A stretch of 64,000 nt of DNA, taken from the NCBI RefSeq assembly GCF_002370355.1, contig NZ_AP017929.1, forward strand, positions 372,001 to 436,000, written 5' to 3'. The notes beneath the pieces are model-generated. The model saw nothing but the letters and a program-made list of their open reading frames with translations. It did no database searches and was not told the origin of the DNA. Source of the stretch: Latilactobacillus sakei subsp. sakei DSM 20017 = JCM 1157 (lineage in GTDB: Bacteria > Bacillota > Bacilli > Lactobacillales > Lactobacillaceae). Within the stretch, counting starts at the first letter, position 1; each line of letters begins with the position of its first letter. Of this stretch, positions 1-8,245 are shown one piece after another. Made by a program: the position numbers and the translations under genes.

Positions 1-783
1 GAGGGGCCATCAAACTATATTATTAATCCAAATGAGTTATTGATCGTCCCTACTGATAAACAAGTGAATTTTGCAGCTAGTGTGCCAGAAACTATTGCAC
101 TACATCTTATTTTCCAGGCCGAATCAACTGCTTTAAACGATCTCTCTTATCATACGTTTTCAATTGCCGACGACACATTGCTCACACAAATCAGTCAGGA
201 GAGTCAAGAAATCGCAATATTACGGAGCCGTAAACCCGAAATTGCTCATGATGTTGAGATTGGCGAATTCTTTACTGTGTCCTGTGCACTTTTATACGCT
301 GATGTAACCCGCCTTTTATTAACACTCAGTGAACAAACGATTAAAACTCGTCTCCCTGAATCAGTTATTACCGAGCAACCCAGCCCAGACCGATCGCTAA
401 TATCAACTAAACAACAATTAGCTTATTCCAAAACAATTTCAGGCACACTTTATAAAAATCTCCTGGTTAATCAAATCATCACCTATATGCACCAAAACCT
501 TGAGCAAACAATGACCATTGATTCAATTGCTCAAGAGTTCTTGGTCGGTAGTGCTAACTTAAAAAAGATTTTTAAGCAAGAAACCGGCACAAGTATTATG
601 ACCTATTTTAAAACCATCAAAATGGACACCGCTAAAGAATGGCTAGCAGGCCATCAAAAAAGTATTACCGAAATTGCGAATCAACTTGGATTTAGCTCAT
701 CGCATCATTTTTCGACCGCTTTTAAAAAAAGCACTGGTCTTTCACCAACTGATTACTATAAACAGTTAATAACAATAAAATAA
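1..783 (+). CDS. AraC-family transcriptional regulator (5' end cut by window)
   Basis: The reading frame is open from base 1, so the start lies outside the window; a TTG at 40 is internal. The last ~100 residues form the two-helix-turn-helix AraC DNA-binding domain: a first HTH around 'MTIDSIAQEF', a second around 'SITEIANQLGFSSSHHFSTA' and the closing 'KSTGLSPTDYYK'. The upstream part resembles the cupin-like effector-binding half but is too incomplete to name a ligand. A terminator follows at once, so it is the last gene of its unit. Family assignment is secure; target genes are unknown. Confidence 0.88.
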   Translation, partial: EGPSNYIINPNELLIVPTDKQVNFAASVPETIALHLIFQAESTALNDLSYHTFSIADDTLLTQISQESQEIAILRSRKPEIAHDVEIGEFFTVSCALLYADVTRLLLTLSEQTIKTRLPESVITEQPSPDRSLISTKQQLAYSKTISGTLYKNLLVNQIITYMHQNLEQTMTIDSIAQEFLVGSANLKKIFKQETGTSIMTYFKTIKMDTAKEWLAGHQKSITEIANQLGFSSSHHFSTAFKKSTGLSPTDYYKQLITIK

Positions 784-813
784 CGACGCCTCTAACAGCG
801 TCGTTATTTTTTT
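782..813 (+). terminator. Rho-independent terminator after the AraC gene
   Basis: Eight-base arms AACGACGC / GCGTCGTT with an 8-nt loop, followed by a T run. It starts directly after the stop codon. Confidence 0.85.
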
Positions 814-892
814 ATTTATGATTCACTATCGTTGACAAAGTATCGTCTTAATGGTTTAATAATTTAAACCAACGAACGATTGGAGTTTTTTT

Positions 893-1225
893 ATGCCAAA
901 CTATCAAGCACTACAACAGGATCTAACCGATGTCAGTCAATTTTTAATTGCCTTAGGCGATCCAAAACGCCAAGCCATTATCATCCGCTTATTAGAGGAA
1001 AGTGATTGTGACGGGCTACAAGTCAGTGAACTTACTGAAGCAACCGGCTTATCGCGACCCGCGGTTTCACACCATCTCAAAGTCCTCAAGGATGCCAAAC
1101 TAATCGACTATCGCGCAGAAGGTACGAAGAACTTTTATTACCTCAATCACGATACGACCGAAATTGTAAAACTTAAACAATTTCTCGATAAAGTCACCCA
1201 AATTATGACCACCCATACAAAATAA
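893..1225 (+). CDS. ArsR/SmtB-family winged-helix regulator
   Basis: A 110-aa protein with a single winged-helix domain. The recognition helix region reads 'EATGLSRPAVSHHLKVLKDA', typical of ArsR repressors, followed by the beta wing 'YRAEGTKNFYYLN'. No CxC-type metal site is visible in helix 3, so it may sense something other than metal. The ATG is preceded by TTGGAG. It lies 12 bp upstream of an oxidoreductase gene on the same strand, which suggests an autoregulated two-gene operon. The inducer is unknown. Confidence 0.88.
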   Translation: MPNYQALQQDLTDVSQFLIALGDPKRQAIIIRLLEESDCDGLQVSELTEATGLSRPAVSHHLKVLKDAKLIDYRAEGTKNFYYLNHDTTEIVKLKQFLDKVTQIMTTHTK

Positions 1226-1237
1226 GGAGCGTTAATC

Positions 1238-2155
1238 ATGCAAACAATTCTAGGGAGCAGCGGCCAAATCGGCCAGGAACTCGCAAAAGAACTCTACAAA
1301 AACTATAGTCACGACATCAGACTTGTGAGCCGTAACCCGCGGAAGGTTAACCCTGAAGACCAACTCCACCCAGCTAATCTGCTCAATTTTGAAGAAACCA
1401 ATCAAGCAGTCGCAGGGAGCGAAATTGTTTATTTCACAGCCGGTTTACCTATGAATTCTGATATGTGGACCGCTCAATTTCCGATTATGATTGATAATGT
1501 GATTCGCGCCTGTCAGATCAATCACAGTAAATTAGTTTTCTTCGACAACACTTATATGTACGCTAAAAATGCAACACCACAAACTGAAGACAGTCCTTTC
1601 CAACCAGACGGTCAAAAGGCAACGGCTCGGGCAGAAATGGCACAAACCGTTATTGATGCTATGCAAGCGGGTCAAATAGAGGCTGTTATTTGCCGCGCCC
1701 CTGAATTTTACGGTCCCGCCAAAACCAATAGTATTACCAATACACTTCTTTTCAACAAAATCAAAGCCGGGCAAAAAGCACGTATTCCCGTTAGTGATCA
1801 ATTCTTGCGCACATTAATTTGGACACCAGATGCTAGCCGCGCCATGGCTTTAATTGGCAACACCCCTGATGCTTACGGTCAAACATGGCACCTTCCTTGT
1901 GCCGATAGCATTACTTACAAGGGCTTAGTTGAACTGATTCAAGAAATCACGTACCAACCTATATCCTATTCGATTATTAAAATGTGGCAATTCAAATTAG
2001 CAAGTTTCTTCAATCAAAATAGTCGCGAACTACAAGAGCTGCTCCCCCGTTATCAAGCCGACAACATCTTCGTTTCGGATAAATTCAAAACTCGCTTCCC
2101 TGAATTTAAAATTACATCGTTTGAAGAAGGCATTCGAGAGATATTGACGGTTTAA
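1238..2155 (+). CDS. NAD(P)-binding epimerase/dehydratase-like oxidoreductase
   Basis: A 305-aa protein with an N-terminal Rossmann fold; the glycine motif GSSGQIG sits at residues 6-12. It has the length and layout of extended short-chain dehydrogenases (NAD-dependent epimerase family), but a clear YxxxK catalytic pair is not evident, so it may be an atypical member such as an NmrA-like or nucleoside-diphosphate-sugar epimerase-like redox protein. AAGGAG lies 8 nt before the ATG. It follows the ArsR gene closely and is probably controlled by it. Substrate unknown. Confidence 0.75.
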   Translation: MQTILGSSGQIGQELAKELYKNYSHDIRLVSRNPRKVNPEDQLHPANLLNFEETNQAVAGSEIVYFTAGLPMNSDMWTAQFPIMIDNVIRACQINHSKLVFFDNTYMYAKNATPQTEDSPFQPDGQKATARAEMAQTVIDAMQAGQIEAVICRAPEFYGPAKTNSITNTLLFNKIKAGQKARIPVSDQFLRTLIWTPDASRAMALIGNTPDAYGQTWHLPCADSITYKGLVELIQEITYQPISYSIIKMWQFKLASFFNQNSRELQELLPRYQADNIFVSDKFKTRFPEFKITSFEEGIREILTV

Positions 2156-2171
2156 AAAGTATAATGTTAAA

Positions 2172-2206
2172 AATAGCGTCACCGAAAATATCGGTGGCGC
2201 TATTTT
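2172..2206. terminator. Bidirectional terminator between converging genes
   Basis: 14-base arms beginning AATAGCG and ending CGCTATT with a 5-nt AAATA loop and one G-U type pair, with T-rich sequence on both sides. It separates the oxidoreductase gene from the convergent regulator. Confidence 0.85.
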
Positions 2207-2210
2207 GTAT

Positions 2211-2888
2211 TTATGACTGATTAATTAATTTTAAATATCGATAGATACTTGGTTCCGAGGTGCCTAATATCTCAGCAACTTTTGATAAAGCACCTTTAAT
2301 TTTAAAAATACCTTTTTCATTTAATTTTCGACAAATTTCAATTTTCTTATCCTGCGTTAACTTAATACCTGGCTGCAGTGTATTGGGTGCTACTACCGCA
2401 TAAATGATTTCTTCAACACTCGAATGGAGCACTTCTTCATTTGTAACGACTTGGCGTTGCTGTTGATGTTCGCTAGCCACTGTAGGTACTGATGCCATTA
2501 ACGAATCCAGATTAGCAAGATTAATAAGATTATCAACCGCCGCTAAATATGGTTGCGCATTAAAATTAATACATAACAATCCCAACAAAACACCCTGATC
2601 ATCCTTAATGAAGTAAGTAGACCCTTGAATTTGCTGGTTTTTATCACTACTAGCCTTGTAATTAACCACAGCATCTTGTTTTTGATATATTTTATTCCTA
2701 ATAAGATCTAACGCGAAACCAGTGATCGGAGAATTTAAATTACGTCCGCTAATTTCAGCATTCTCAATCGCTGCAATATAGTACGAATCATCTTGATTAA
2801 TCCAGTGTAAAACAACTTCATAATTACTACCTAAAACTTGACCTAAAAAATGAACTAATCCTTGATATCTCTCTAATTCGCTAACCAT
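2211..2888 (-). CDS. YheO/DauR-like PAS and HTH transcriptional regulator
   Basis: The N-terminal ~120 residues match the YheO-like PAS domain ('SNYEVVLHWIN', 'NSPITGFALDLI', 'GLLCINFNA') and the C-terminal ~60 residues match the HTH_22 domain ('IFKIKGALSKVAEILGTSEPSIYRYL'). The start at 2888 is preferred because GGAGG at 2898-2902 lies 9 nt upstream; an ATG at 2897 abuts that Shine-Dalgarno site. It is divergent from the permease and cysteine desulfidase genes. Regulators of this family often control neighbouring amino-acid catabolism, so control of that operon is inferred. Confidence 0.85.
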   Translation of the reverse strand: MVSELERYQGLVHFLGQVLGSNYEVVLHWINQDDSYYIAAIENAEISGRNLNSPITGFALDLIRNKIYQKQDAVVNYKASSDKNQQIQGSTYFIKDDQGVLLGLLCINFNAQPYLAAVDNLINLANLDSLMASVPTVASEHQQQRQVVTNEEVLHSSVEEIIYAVVAPNTLQPGIKLTQDKKIEICRKLNEKGIFKIKGALSKVAEILGTSEPSIYRYLKLINQS

Positions 2889-2961
2889 CAGAACCATCCT
2901 CCATTCACAATAGTGTTGTTCTTAGTATCCTTTATAATACTTAATTTCTCGATAGATTACA

Positions 2962-3028
2962 AACATTTATTATAATAATAAATTATTATTGTAAAACAGA
3001 TTGCTCAGTTGTATACTTTGTTTATAAT
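2962..3028 (+). promoter_or_regulatory. AT-rich intergenic dyads and candidate promoter of the cysteine operon
   Basis: Interrupted AT-rich inverted repeats (ATTTATTATAATAATAAAT near 2965-2985) sit between the divergent regulator and permease genes. TTGCTC (3001-3006), a 16-nt spacer and TATAAT (3023-3028) form a candidate promoter. The dyad is a plausible regulator site but is low in complexity. Confidence 0.45.
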
Positions 3029-3048
3029 ACTTGAGAGGATGATTATAC

Positions 3049-3138
3049 ATGATTAAAAATCGGTTATTAATTCTTGATAAGCTTAATATCAGTGTTGTTT
3101 CTGTTACCTTCAAGAAGTGGCGACACTATTCTAAATAA
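3049..3138 (+). CDS. Possible 29-aa leader peptide upstream of the permease
   Basis: A short ORF starting MIKNRLLILDKL and ending FKKWRHYSK. GAGAGG lies 10 nt before its ATG. It sits just downstream of the candidate promoter and 46 bp before the permease start, where a leader peptide would be expected. It holds no cysteine, so classic cysteine-codon attenuation is not indicated. If transcription starts from the TATAAT at 3023-3028 the Shine-Dalgarno site would be at the very 5' end, which weakens the case. Confidence 0.3.
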   Translation: MIKNRLLILDKLNISVVSVTFKKWRHYSK

Positions 3139-3184
3139 TTACTAACTATTTATTAAATTCAAAATTAATGAAGGAGTGAGCAAT

Positions 3185-4510
3185 TTGGAAACAACTACAC
3201 AATCAACACCACATCTTTCGAGATCTCAAAAACATGCTGATAAGGCAGGCATGTCTTTAACGGAATGGCAGGCGGCCACTAAGTTTGACGGCACAGACTG
3301 GGGCTGGGTTTTTATGAGTATTGGTATGGCAATCGGTGCCGGCATTGTTTTTTTACCTGTTAAAGTCGGTTTAGTTGGCCTCTGGGTTTTCCTGGTTTCA
3401 GCTGTGATTGCTTATCCTGCTATGTATTTATTCCAAAAATTATTCATCAATACCTTAGCCGAATCTGAAAAATGCGAAGACTATCCTAGTGTTATCAGTA
3501 GTTATTTGGGTAAAAATTGGGGCTTCCTACTAGGTGTTCTCTACTTTTTAATGCTACTAATCTGGGTATTTGTTTATTCCACTGCGATTACAAATGATAG
3601 CGCTTCATTTTTACATTCCTTCCATGTTACTAAAACAGTCTGGTCAAATAACCCATTTTATGGGTTGATCGTTATTTGTTTGCTCGTCGCAATTGCTTCT
3701 CGTGCCGAAAAATTACTTTTCAAAATTTCATCCTTTATGGTTTGTACGAAACTAATCATTGTCTTTGTCCTCGGCGTTGTGATGATCCAACATTGGGATC
3801 TTAGAAATGTTGCAGCATTTCCTGATTTAGGTTACTTAATTAAACAAACAATCATCTTGCTTCCTTTCACACTCACTTCTATTTTATTCCTCCAATCCTT
3901 ATCACCAATGGTTATTTCGTTTAGATCCCACAATAAAAATATTGAAGTAGCACGCTATAAATCAATTCGTGCCATGAATATTGCCTTTTTCACACTATTT
4001 TTCGTTGTCTTCTTCTATGCCATTTCATTCAATCTTGCTTTAGGTCATGACCAAGCAGTTGAAGCTTACGAGAAGAACATCTCGACACTCGCCATTGCTG
4101 CTCAGAATATGAACGGTAATTCAATTAAAATTCTCAGTTTCATTTTAAATATTTTCGCTGTTATGACGGCCTTCTTTGGTGTCTTTCTTGGATTCCATGA
4201 AGCCTGTCAGGGAATTGCCGTTAATATTTTACATCGGATTATGCCAAAGCATAAGATTAACAAAAAGAACCTTAGCTTCGGTATTTTAATCTTCGCTATC
4301 CTAGTTTCTTGGAGCGCAATCTTACTAAATGCTCCCGTTTTAAGTTTTACATCATTATGTTCACCAATTTTCGGAATGATTGGTTGTTTAATCCCCGTCT
4401 ATCTTGTCTATCGTGTTCCCGCTCTCAATAAGCTCAAGGGTCCTAGCCTATATCTCATCGTTTTTACCGGTATTCTACTGATGATTTCACCGTTCTTAGC
4501 ATTCATTTAA
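3185..4510 (+). CDS. cyuP: HAAAP-family amino-acid permease, CyuP/SdaC-like
   Basis: A membrane protein of about 441 aa with around 11 hydrophobic segments. The first, 'GWVFMSIGMAIGAGIVFLP', carries the glycine-rich signature of hydroxy/aromatic amino-acid permeases (SdaC/YhaO type). The TTG at 3185 is the better start: AAGGAG (3171-3176) is 8 nt upstream, whereas GTG at 3176 overlaps it. It lies 23 bp before the L-cysteine desulfidase gene; the same pairing is known in E. coli (cyuPA, formerly yhaOM). Cysteine uptake is inferred from that pairing; serine transport is the main alternative. Confidence 0.82.
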   Translation: METTTQSTPHLSRSQKHADKAGMSLTEWQAATKFDGTDWGWVFMSIGMAIGAGIVFLPVKVGLVGLWVFLVSAVIAYPAMYLFQKLFINTLAESEKCEDYPSVISSYLGKNWGFLLGVLYFLMLLIWVFVYSTAITNDSASFLHSFHVTKTVWSNNPFYGLIVICLLVAIASRAEKLLFKISSFMVCTKLIIVFVLGVVMIQHWDLRNVAAFPDLGYLIKQTIILLPFTLTSILFLQSLSPMVISFRSHNKNIEVARYKSIRAMNIAFFTLFFVVFFYAISFNLALGHDQAVEAYEKNISTLAIAAQNMNGNSIKILSFILNIFAVMTAFFGVFLGFHEACQGIAVNILHRIMPKHKINKKNLSFGILIFAILVSWSAILLNAPVLSFTSLCSPIFGMIGCLIPVYLVYRVPALNKLKGPSLYLIVFTGILLMISPFLAFI

Positions 4511-4533
4511 AAAATAAATAAGGAGTGATTATT

Positions 4534-5829
4534 ATGTCTTTACAATCAAAACATTTCATTCAAGCCCTCAAAAATGGTGTCGTGCCCGCTACCGGTTGTA
4601 CTGAACCAATTGCCGTTGCCTTTGGGGCCGCAACTTGTATGGCCCAACTGACTAATCGCGAGATTCAAGCCATTGAGGTGCACGTTTCACCAAACGTGAT
4701 GAAAAATGCCCTAGCGGTTATGGTCCCTGGTACTGGCGAACCTGGTTTATTAGTTGCTGCGGCCGCGGGGGCAATTGCTGGTGACGCGACGGTTGGCCTC
4801 AGCGTTATTGAAGGCCTTCGCGCTACAGACTTACCAACCATTCTAGACCTCGCTCATTCTGGTAAAGTGACTGCTAAAACAGCACTTGTCCCTGACGATT
4901 TATATGTTGAAGTGACCATTAAAGATCTTGAAAATACGGTCACCGTTGCGATTGCTGGCAGCCATACCAATATCTTTTCTTTAAAAAAAGATAACCAAAT
5001 TTTAATTGACCACCCCCGTCCCGCGGCGCACGCGAGCTCTGAATCAAAACAATTTTTACAAACTATGAACTTTAAGGCTGTTTGGGATTTTGCCATGAAC
5101 GAACCATTGGAACACCTTCGTTTCATGAAAGAGGCGCACACCCTTAATTTAGCGCTTGCCCAAGATGGCTTTACGCACGACTATGGTCTTCAACTCGGCC
5201 AATCAATTAATGGTGCCAAACGTAATCACTTTGGTTCTGGCACTGAAAACGATCTTGGTAATCGGATGATTGCTTACGCGGCAGCGGCTTCCGATGCGCG
5301 CATGGGTGGTGCGCAATTACCTGCGATGTCCAACTCTGGTTCCGGTAATCAAGGCATCACAGCTACCATTCCGGTCAGCGTAGCGGCAGATGCCGTTCAG
5401 GCGACTGAGGAACAGCTGATTCGGGCACAAACATTATCCCATCTCACCGCCCTATACATTCACTCATTTTTGCCCGTCTTATCCGCCTTTTGCGCGACTG
5501 ATTCGGCCGCAATGGGGGCCGCGGCTGGTGTGGTTTATCTCTATGACGGAACTTACGAAGATGCTTGTCATGCGATTCAAAACATGGCTGGCGACGCGGC
5601 CGGGATGATCTGCGACGGGGCCGGCTGTGCTTGTGCCATGAAAGTCGCCACCGCCGTTTCCTCAATGTACCGCGGCGTTAACCTCGCCTTGCAAGGAATT
5701 GTTATTCCAAATAGTAACGGCATTGTCTGCCCAACAATCGATGAGACAATTCACGGCATCGGACGTTTAGGCACAGAAGGCCTTCGGGAAACAGACCCTG
5801 TGATTTTAGATATTATGTTAAATAAATAA
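4534..5829 (+). CDS. cyuA: L-cysteine desulfidase, CyuA/YhaM (UPF0597) family
   Basis: A 431-aa protein of the YhaM family, an iron-sulfur enzyme that degrades L-cysteine to pyruvate, ammonia and sulfide. The conserved GCTEP motif lies near residue 25, and the C-terminal cysteine cluster 'ICDGAGCACAMKV' fits the [4Fe-4S] ligands shared with L-serine dehydratases. Length matches the family (about 430-440). AGGAG (4521-4525) is 8 nt before the ATG at 4534; the GTG at 4525 overlaps it. It forms an operon with the permease upstream and is followed by a strong terminator. Confidence 0.88.
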   Translation: MSLQSKHFIQALKNGVVPATGCTEPIAVAFGAATCMAQLTNREIQAIEVHVSPNVMKNALAVMVPGTGEPGLLVAAAAGAIAGDATVGLSVIEGLRATDLPTILDLAHSGKVTAKTALVPDDLYVEVTIKDLENTVTVAIAGSHTNIFSLKKDNQILIDHPRPAAHASSESKQFLQTMNFKAVWDFAMNEPLEHLRFMKEAHTLNLALAQDGFTHDYGLQLGQSINGAKRNHFGSGTENDLGNRMIAYAAAASDARMGGAQLPAMSNSGSGNQGITATIPVSVAADAVQATEEQLIRAQTLSHLTALYIHSFLPVLSAFCATDSAAMGAAAGVVYLYDGTYEDACHAIQNMAGDAAGMICDGAGCACAMKVATAVSSMYRGVNLALQGIVIPNSNGIVCPTIDETIHGIGRLGTEGLRETDPVILDIMLNK

Positions 5830-5830
5830 A

Positions 5831-5878
5831 AGAACCGTCTTGCGTGCCTAATATTGGCATTCAAGACGGTTCTTTTAT
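5831..5878. terminator. Bidirectional terminator after the cysteine desulfidase gene
   Basis: Long stem with outer arms AGAACCGTCTTG / CAAGACGGTTCT and an inner GTGCC/GGCAT part; T-rich on both outer sides. It serves this gene and the convergent HAD pseudogene. Confidence 0.85.
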
Positions 5879-5881
5879 TGT

Positions 5882-6535
5882 TTAAATTAAATCAATTGTA
5901 GCTGTTAAATCTGCCACTTCATGTTGCATTACGGTTGTTGGTAAAGCCTGGGCTTGCTTGCGGTTAACCCAAATCCGTTGCCAATTCAGGCGCTGACAAG
6001 GAATGATATCCCACCAATAACCGGCAGCAATATGCAAATGCTCCTCGTTAGTCACCATTAATTGATCAGCAACTTGGCCAAAGAAATTAAGCGTTGGTTT
6101 ATAACAGTTTAATTGATCAGAGGTGTATAAATAATCAAATTCAACTGGGATTTGCGCCAAATTCTGCTTGAGAATTGGTAACGAAGCATCCGTCATAATT
6201 CCTAATTGAATCCCCTTAGCCTTCATTGTTTTCAAAAAATCGATGACTTCTGGGAAAACTTTTAAATTAGCCTGCACCGTTAACATTTGCGTTAAATCTG
6301 CATTCTCGTACTCATAATTGAAATCATGCGCACAATACCGCAAGGCTTGTTCGATGACCTGTTCGTAAGGCATGAAATATTCGCCATACATCATTCAATC
6401 TTCATACAGCTCAAAAGCTTTTTGAAAAAGTCCGCGATCAATCTGATGTTGCACGCCAATTTCTCCCGCAGCCTCATAAAATGGTGCCGTATCAACCAAC
6501 GTCCCATAACAATCAAAAGTGATTAATTTTATCAT
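5882..6535 (-). pseudogene. HAD-superfamily hydrolase with in-frame TGA
   Basis: From the ATG at 6535 the frame reads MIKLITFDCYGTLVDT, the HAD motif I with its nucleophile Asp (haloacid-dehalogenase type II class). At codon 47 a TGA (6397-6395) interrupts it, and the same frame continues to 5882 with motif II 'GIMTDAS' and the motif III lysine region 'SDQLNCYKP'. One C-to-T change in a CGA codon would explain the stop. Total length (~217 codons) fits the family. The 3' part has an internal ATG at 6394, but a product from it would lack the nucleophile. Confidence 0.85.
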
Positions 6536-6630
6536 CTGCCAACCAACCCTTCAGCCTATCATTTTCTAACTACCCCCTATTTTAAACCACTAATCCTCCA
6601 ACCACAATCGCGTTAACTTTCAAAATAAAA

Positions 6631-6659
6631 TTGACAAAATGTCATCAACTCATTACAAT
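6631..6659 (+). promoter_or_regulatory. Strong sigma-A type promoter of the XRE/membrane-protein pair
   Basis: TTGACA (6631-6636), 17-nt spacer, TACAAT (6654-6659). An AACTAGTT palindrome lies at about 6668-6675, near the expected transcription start, and is a possible operator for the XRE protein encoded just downstream. Confidence 0.75.
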
Positions 6660-6702
6660 TTGAAAGTAACTAGTTCATTACATTATGGAAGGAGTTCGTT
6701 AC

Positions 6703-6909
6703 GTGATTCAAAATCGCATTAAAGTCTTACGCGCTGAGCGCAACTGGACCCAGGCTGACCTCGCCGAACGAACCGGCATTTCCAGGCAAGCCGTGATTTC
6801 AATCGAAAAGTATAAATATACACCCTCATTAGAACTCGCTTTTAAGATTGCGCAGGTCTTTGGGGTCGAAATAACAACTGTCTTTTCACCAGAGGAGGAT
6901 TCAAAATGA
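6703..6909 (+). CDS. Short XRE-family HTH regulator
   Basis: A 68-aa one-domain protein: 'NRIKVLRAERNWTQADLAERTGISRQAVISIE' is a clear Cro/C1-type HTH. GTG at 6703 is the likely start, 8 nt after AAGGAG (6689-6694); an ATG at 6685 precedes that site. It overlaps the downstream membrane-protein gene by four bases (ATGA), so the two are translationally coupled. Such pairs of a short XRE protein and a small membrane protein are common in Firmicutes; their signal is generally unknown. Confidence 0.88.
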   Translation: MIQNRIKVLRAERNWTQADLAERTGISRQAVISIEKYKYTPSLELAFKIAQVFGVEITTVFSPEEDSK

Positions 6910-7229
6910 AGCAACTCATCATGTTAATTCTGATTATGCTGTTAGCAGTTTTCATCTTTTTAGATCTTCACTTCAAACACAATAAGTCGCGGGCCTACCA
7001 GAACGATGAACGCTGGCAATTAATCACCATCAAAGCCGCTAAGGTGATGGCTATTTTTCTTGATTCAATCGTTATTTTACTGGCACTGGCCATGACTTAT
7101 TTCTTACTAACTGATGGTGGTAGTGAAATGATGACCATCAGTGACGCTGTCAGCGATGCTTTTTACATCTACGCACTCAAGTATCCCGTTGAATATTGCG
7201 CCTACCGTTACTACGATCAAGTCCTATAA
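6906..7229 (+). CDS. Small membrane protein coupled to the XRE regulator
   Basis: A 107-aa protein with an N-terminal hydrophobic helix (residues ~4-20), a second near 46-68 and a weaker third near 83-95, ending in 'YCAYRYYDQVL'. The arrangement resembles DUF2178-like partners of short XRE regulators. The start overlaps the regulator stop as ATGA. It may act as the membrane sensor or target of the regulator; this is inference. Confidence 0.7.
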   Translation: MKQLIMLILIMLLAVFIFLDLHFKHNKSRAYQNDERWQLITIKAAKVMAIFLDSIVILLALAMTYFLLTDGGSEMMTISDAVSDAFYIYALKYPVEYCAYRYYDQVL

Positions 7230-7270
7230 TATTAAAACGTTAATTCGTTATAGAAAAGAGCCCCTTATTC

Positions 7271-8017
7271 ATGTCATTTATCCAATTGAGTTTTACATTA
7301 ATTCTGATTGGCGTGGCAGCCGGCATCGTTAGTACCGTCGGCGGTCTCGCATCACTCGTTTCATACCCAGCCCTACTCGCACTCGGGTTACCACCGGTCA
7401 CGGCCAATGTCACCAACACCGCGGGCTTAATCTTCACCGGCGTTGGCGCATCACTGGCTTCACGCAAGGAATTGAAACACCAAAAACGGGAACTCATCAC
7501 GCTTTTACCGTTAACCTTAATTGGCTGTATTGTGGGGGCCTTATTACTCTTTAAAATTCCAGCAGAAACATTCCAAAAAATTGTCCCCTTTTTCATTTTA
7601 TCTGCCGGCATTTTAATCCTCTTACCACGCCATCTCCAAGTTGGTCAACCCGCTAAATGGCAAGTTAGCCTCGCTTGGCTCGGTGTTTTCTTAGTCGGCA
7701 TTTACAGCGGCTACTTCGGTGCTGCTTCTGGTGTCTTGATGCTATCACTGCTCTCAGTCATCAGCCAAGCGCCTTTCCAAGAATATAACGCCACCAAAAA
7801 TCTAACGATGGGCCTCGCGAACTGTATCGCAACACTAGTCTACGCGCTTCAAACGACCATCAATTGGGGCCTTGTCTTGCCCCTTGGAATCGGCTTTTTG
7901 ATTGGCGGCCTCATTGGTCCCATCATCGTCCGTCTACTACCAGAACGCCTAACTAAAATTGGGATTGGCATCGCCGCACTAGGACTAGCAGTTAGTTTAT
8001 TTATGCAAGCCTATTAA
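7271..8017 (+). CDS. TauE/SafE-family membrane transporter
   Basis: A 248-aa protein with 7-8 hydrophobic helices. The N-terminal 'LIGVAAGIVSTVGGLASLVSYPALLALGLPP' region and the mirrored 'FLVGIYSGYFGAASGVLMLSLL' half are the duplicated glycine-rich motifs of the TauE/SafE (sulfite exporter-like) family. Members export sulfite, sulfoacetate or related organic anions; the substrate here is not determined. The Shine-Dalgarno site (AAAAGAG) is weak. It is followed by a strong terminator. Confidence 0.85.
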   Translation: MSFIQLSFTLILIGVAAGIVSTVGGLASLVSYPALLALGLPPVTANVTNTAGLIFTGVGASLASRKELKHQKRELITLLPLTLIGCIVGALLLFKIPAETFQKIVPFFILSAGILILLPRHLQVGQPAKWQVSLAWLGVFLVGIYSGYFGAASGVLMLSLLSVISQAPFQEYNATKNLTMGLANCIATLVYALQTTINWGLVLPLGIGFLIGGLIGPIIVRLLPERLTKIGIGIAALGLAVSLFMQAY

Positions 8018-8067
8018 AAAAAGTCTGTCATCATTTAGTATCCCACTAAATTTATGACAGACTTTTT
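8017..8067. terminator. Terminator after the TauE/SafE gene
   Basis: AAGTCTGTCAT ... ATGACAGACTT with an inner TTAGT/ACTAA pair and T/A runs on both sides; probably bidirectional with the convergent small membrane-protein gene. Confidence 0.85.
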
Positions 8068-8089
8068 TGTTAAAAGAGATTACGACAAC

Positions 8090-8245
8090 TTATTTTTTAC
8101 GGATATAATGCTTCAAAATAATCGCAATTGCTAACACAGTTACTAGTAATAGCGTCTTTTTAAAATCCGTCACAAATCTAAAAATAAGCACGCCAAATAG
8201 TAGTAAAACTATAATGGTAATTACTAAATCAACTATTCTCTTCAT
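8090..8245 (-). CDS. Small membrane protein in the PadR operon
   Basis: A 51-aa protein starting MKRIVDLVITIIVLLLFG, with two hydrophobic helices separated by 'FRFVTDFKK' and ending in 'KHYIRKK'. The ATG at 8245 overlaps the PadR stop as ATGA and is preceded by a GAGGGGA-like site. Two-helix proteins of this kind often accompany PadR regulators. No function can be assigned. Confidence 0.7.
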   Translation of the reverse strand: MKRIVDLVITIIVLLLFGVLIFRFVTDFKKTLLLVTVLAIAIILKHYIRKK

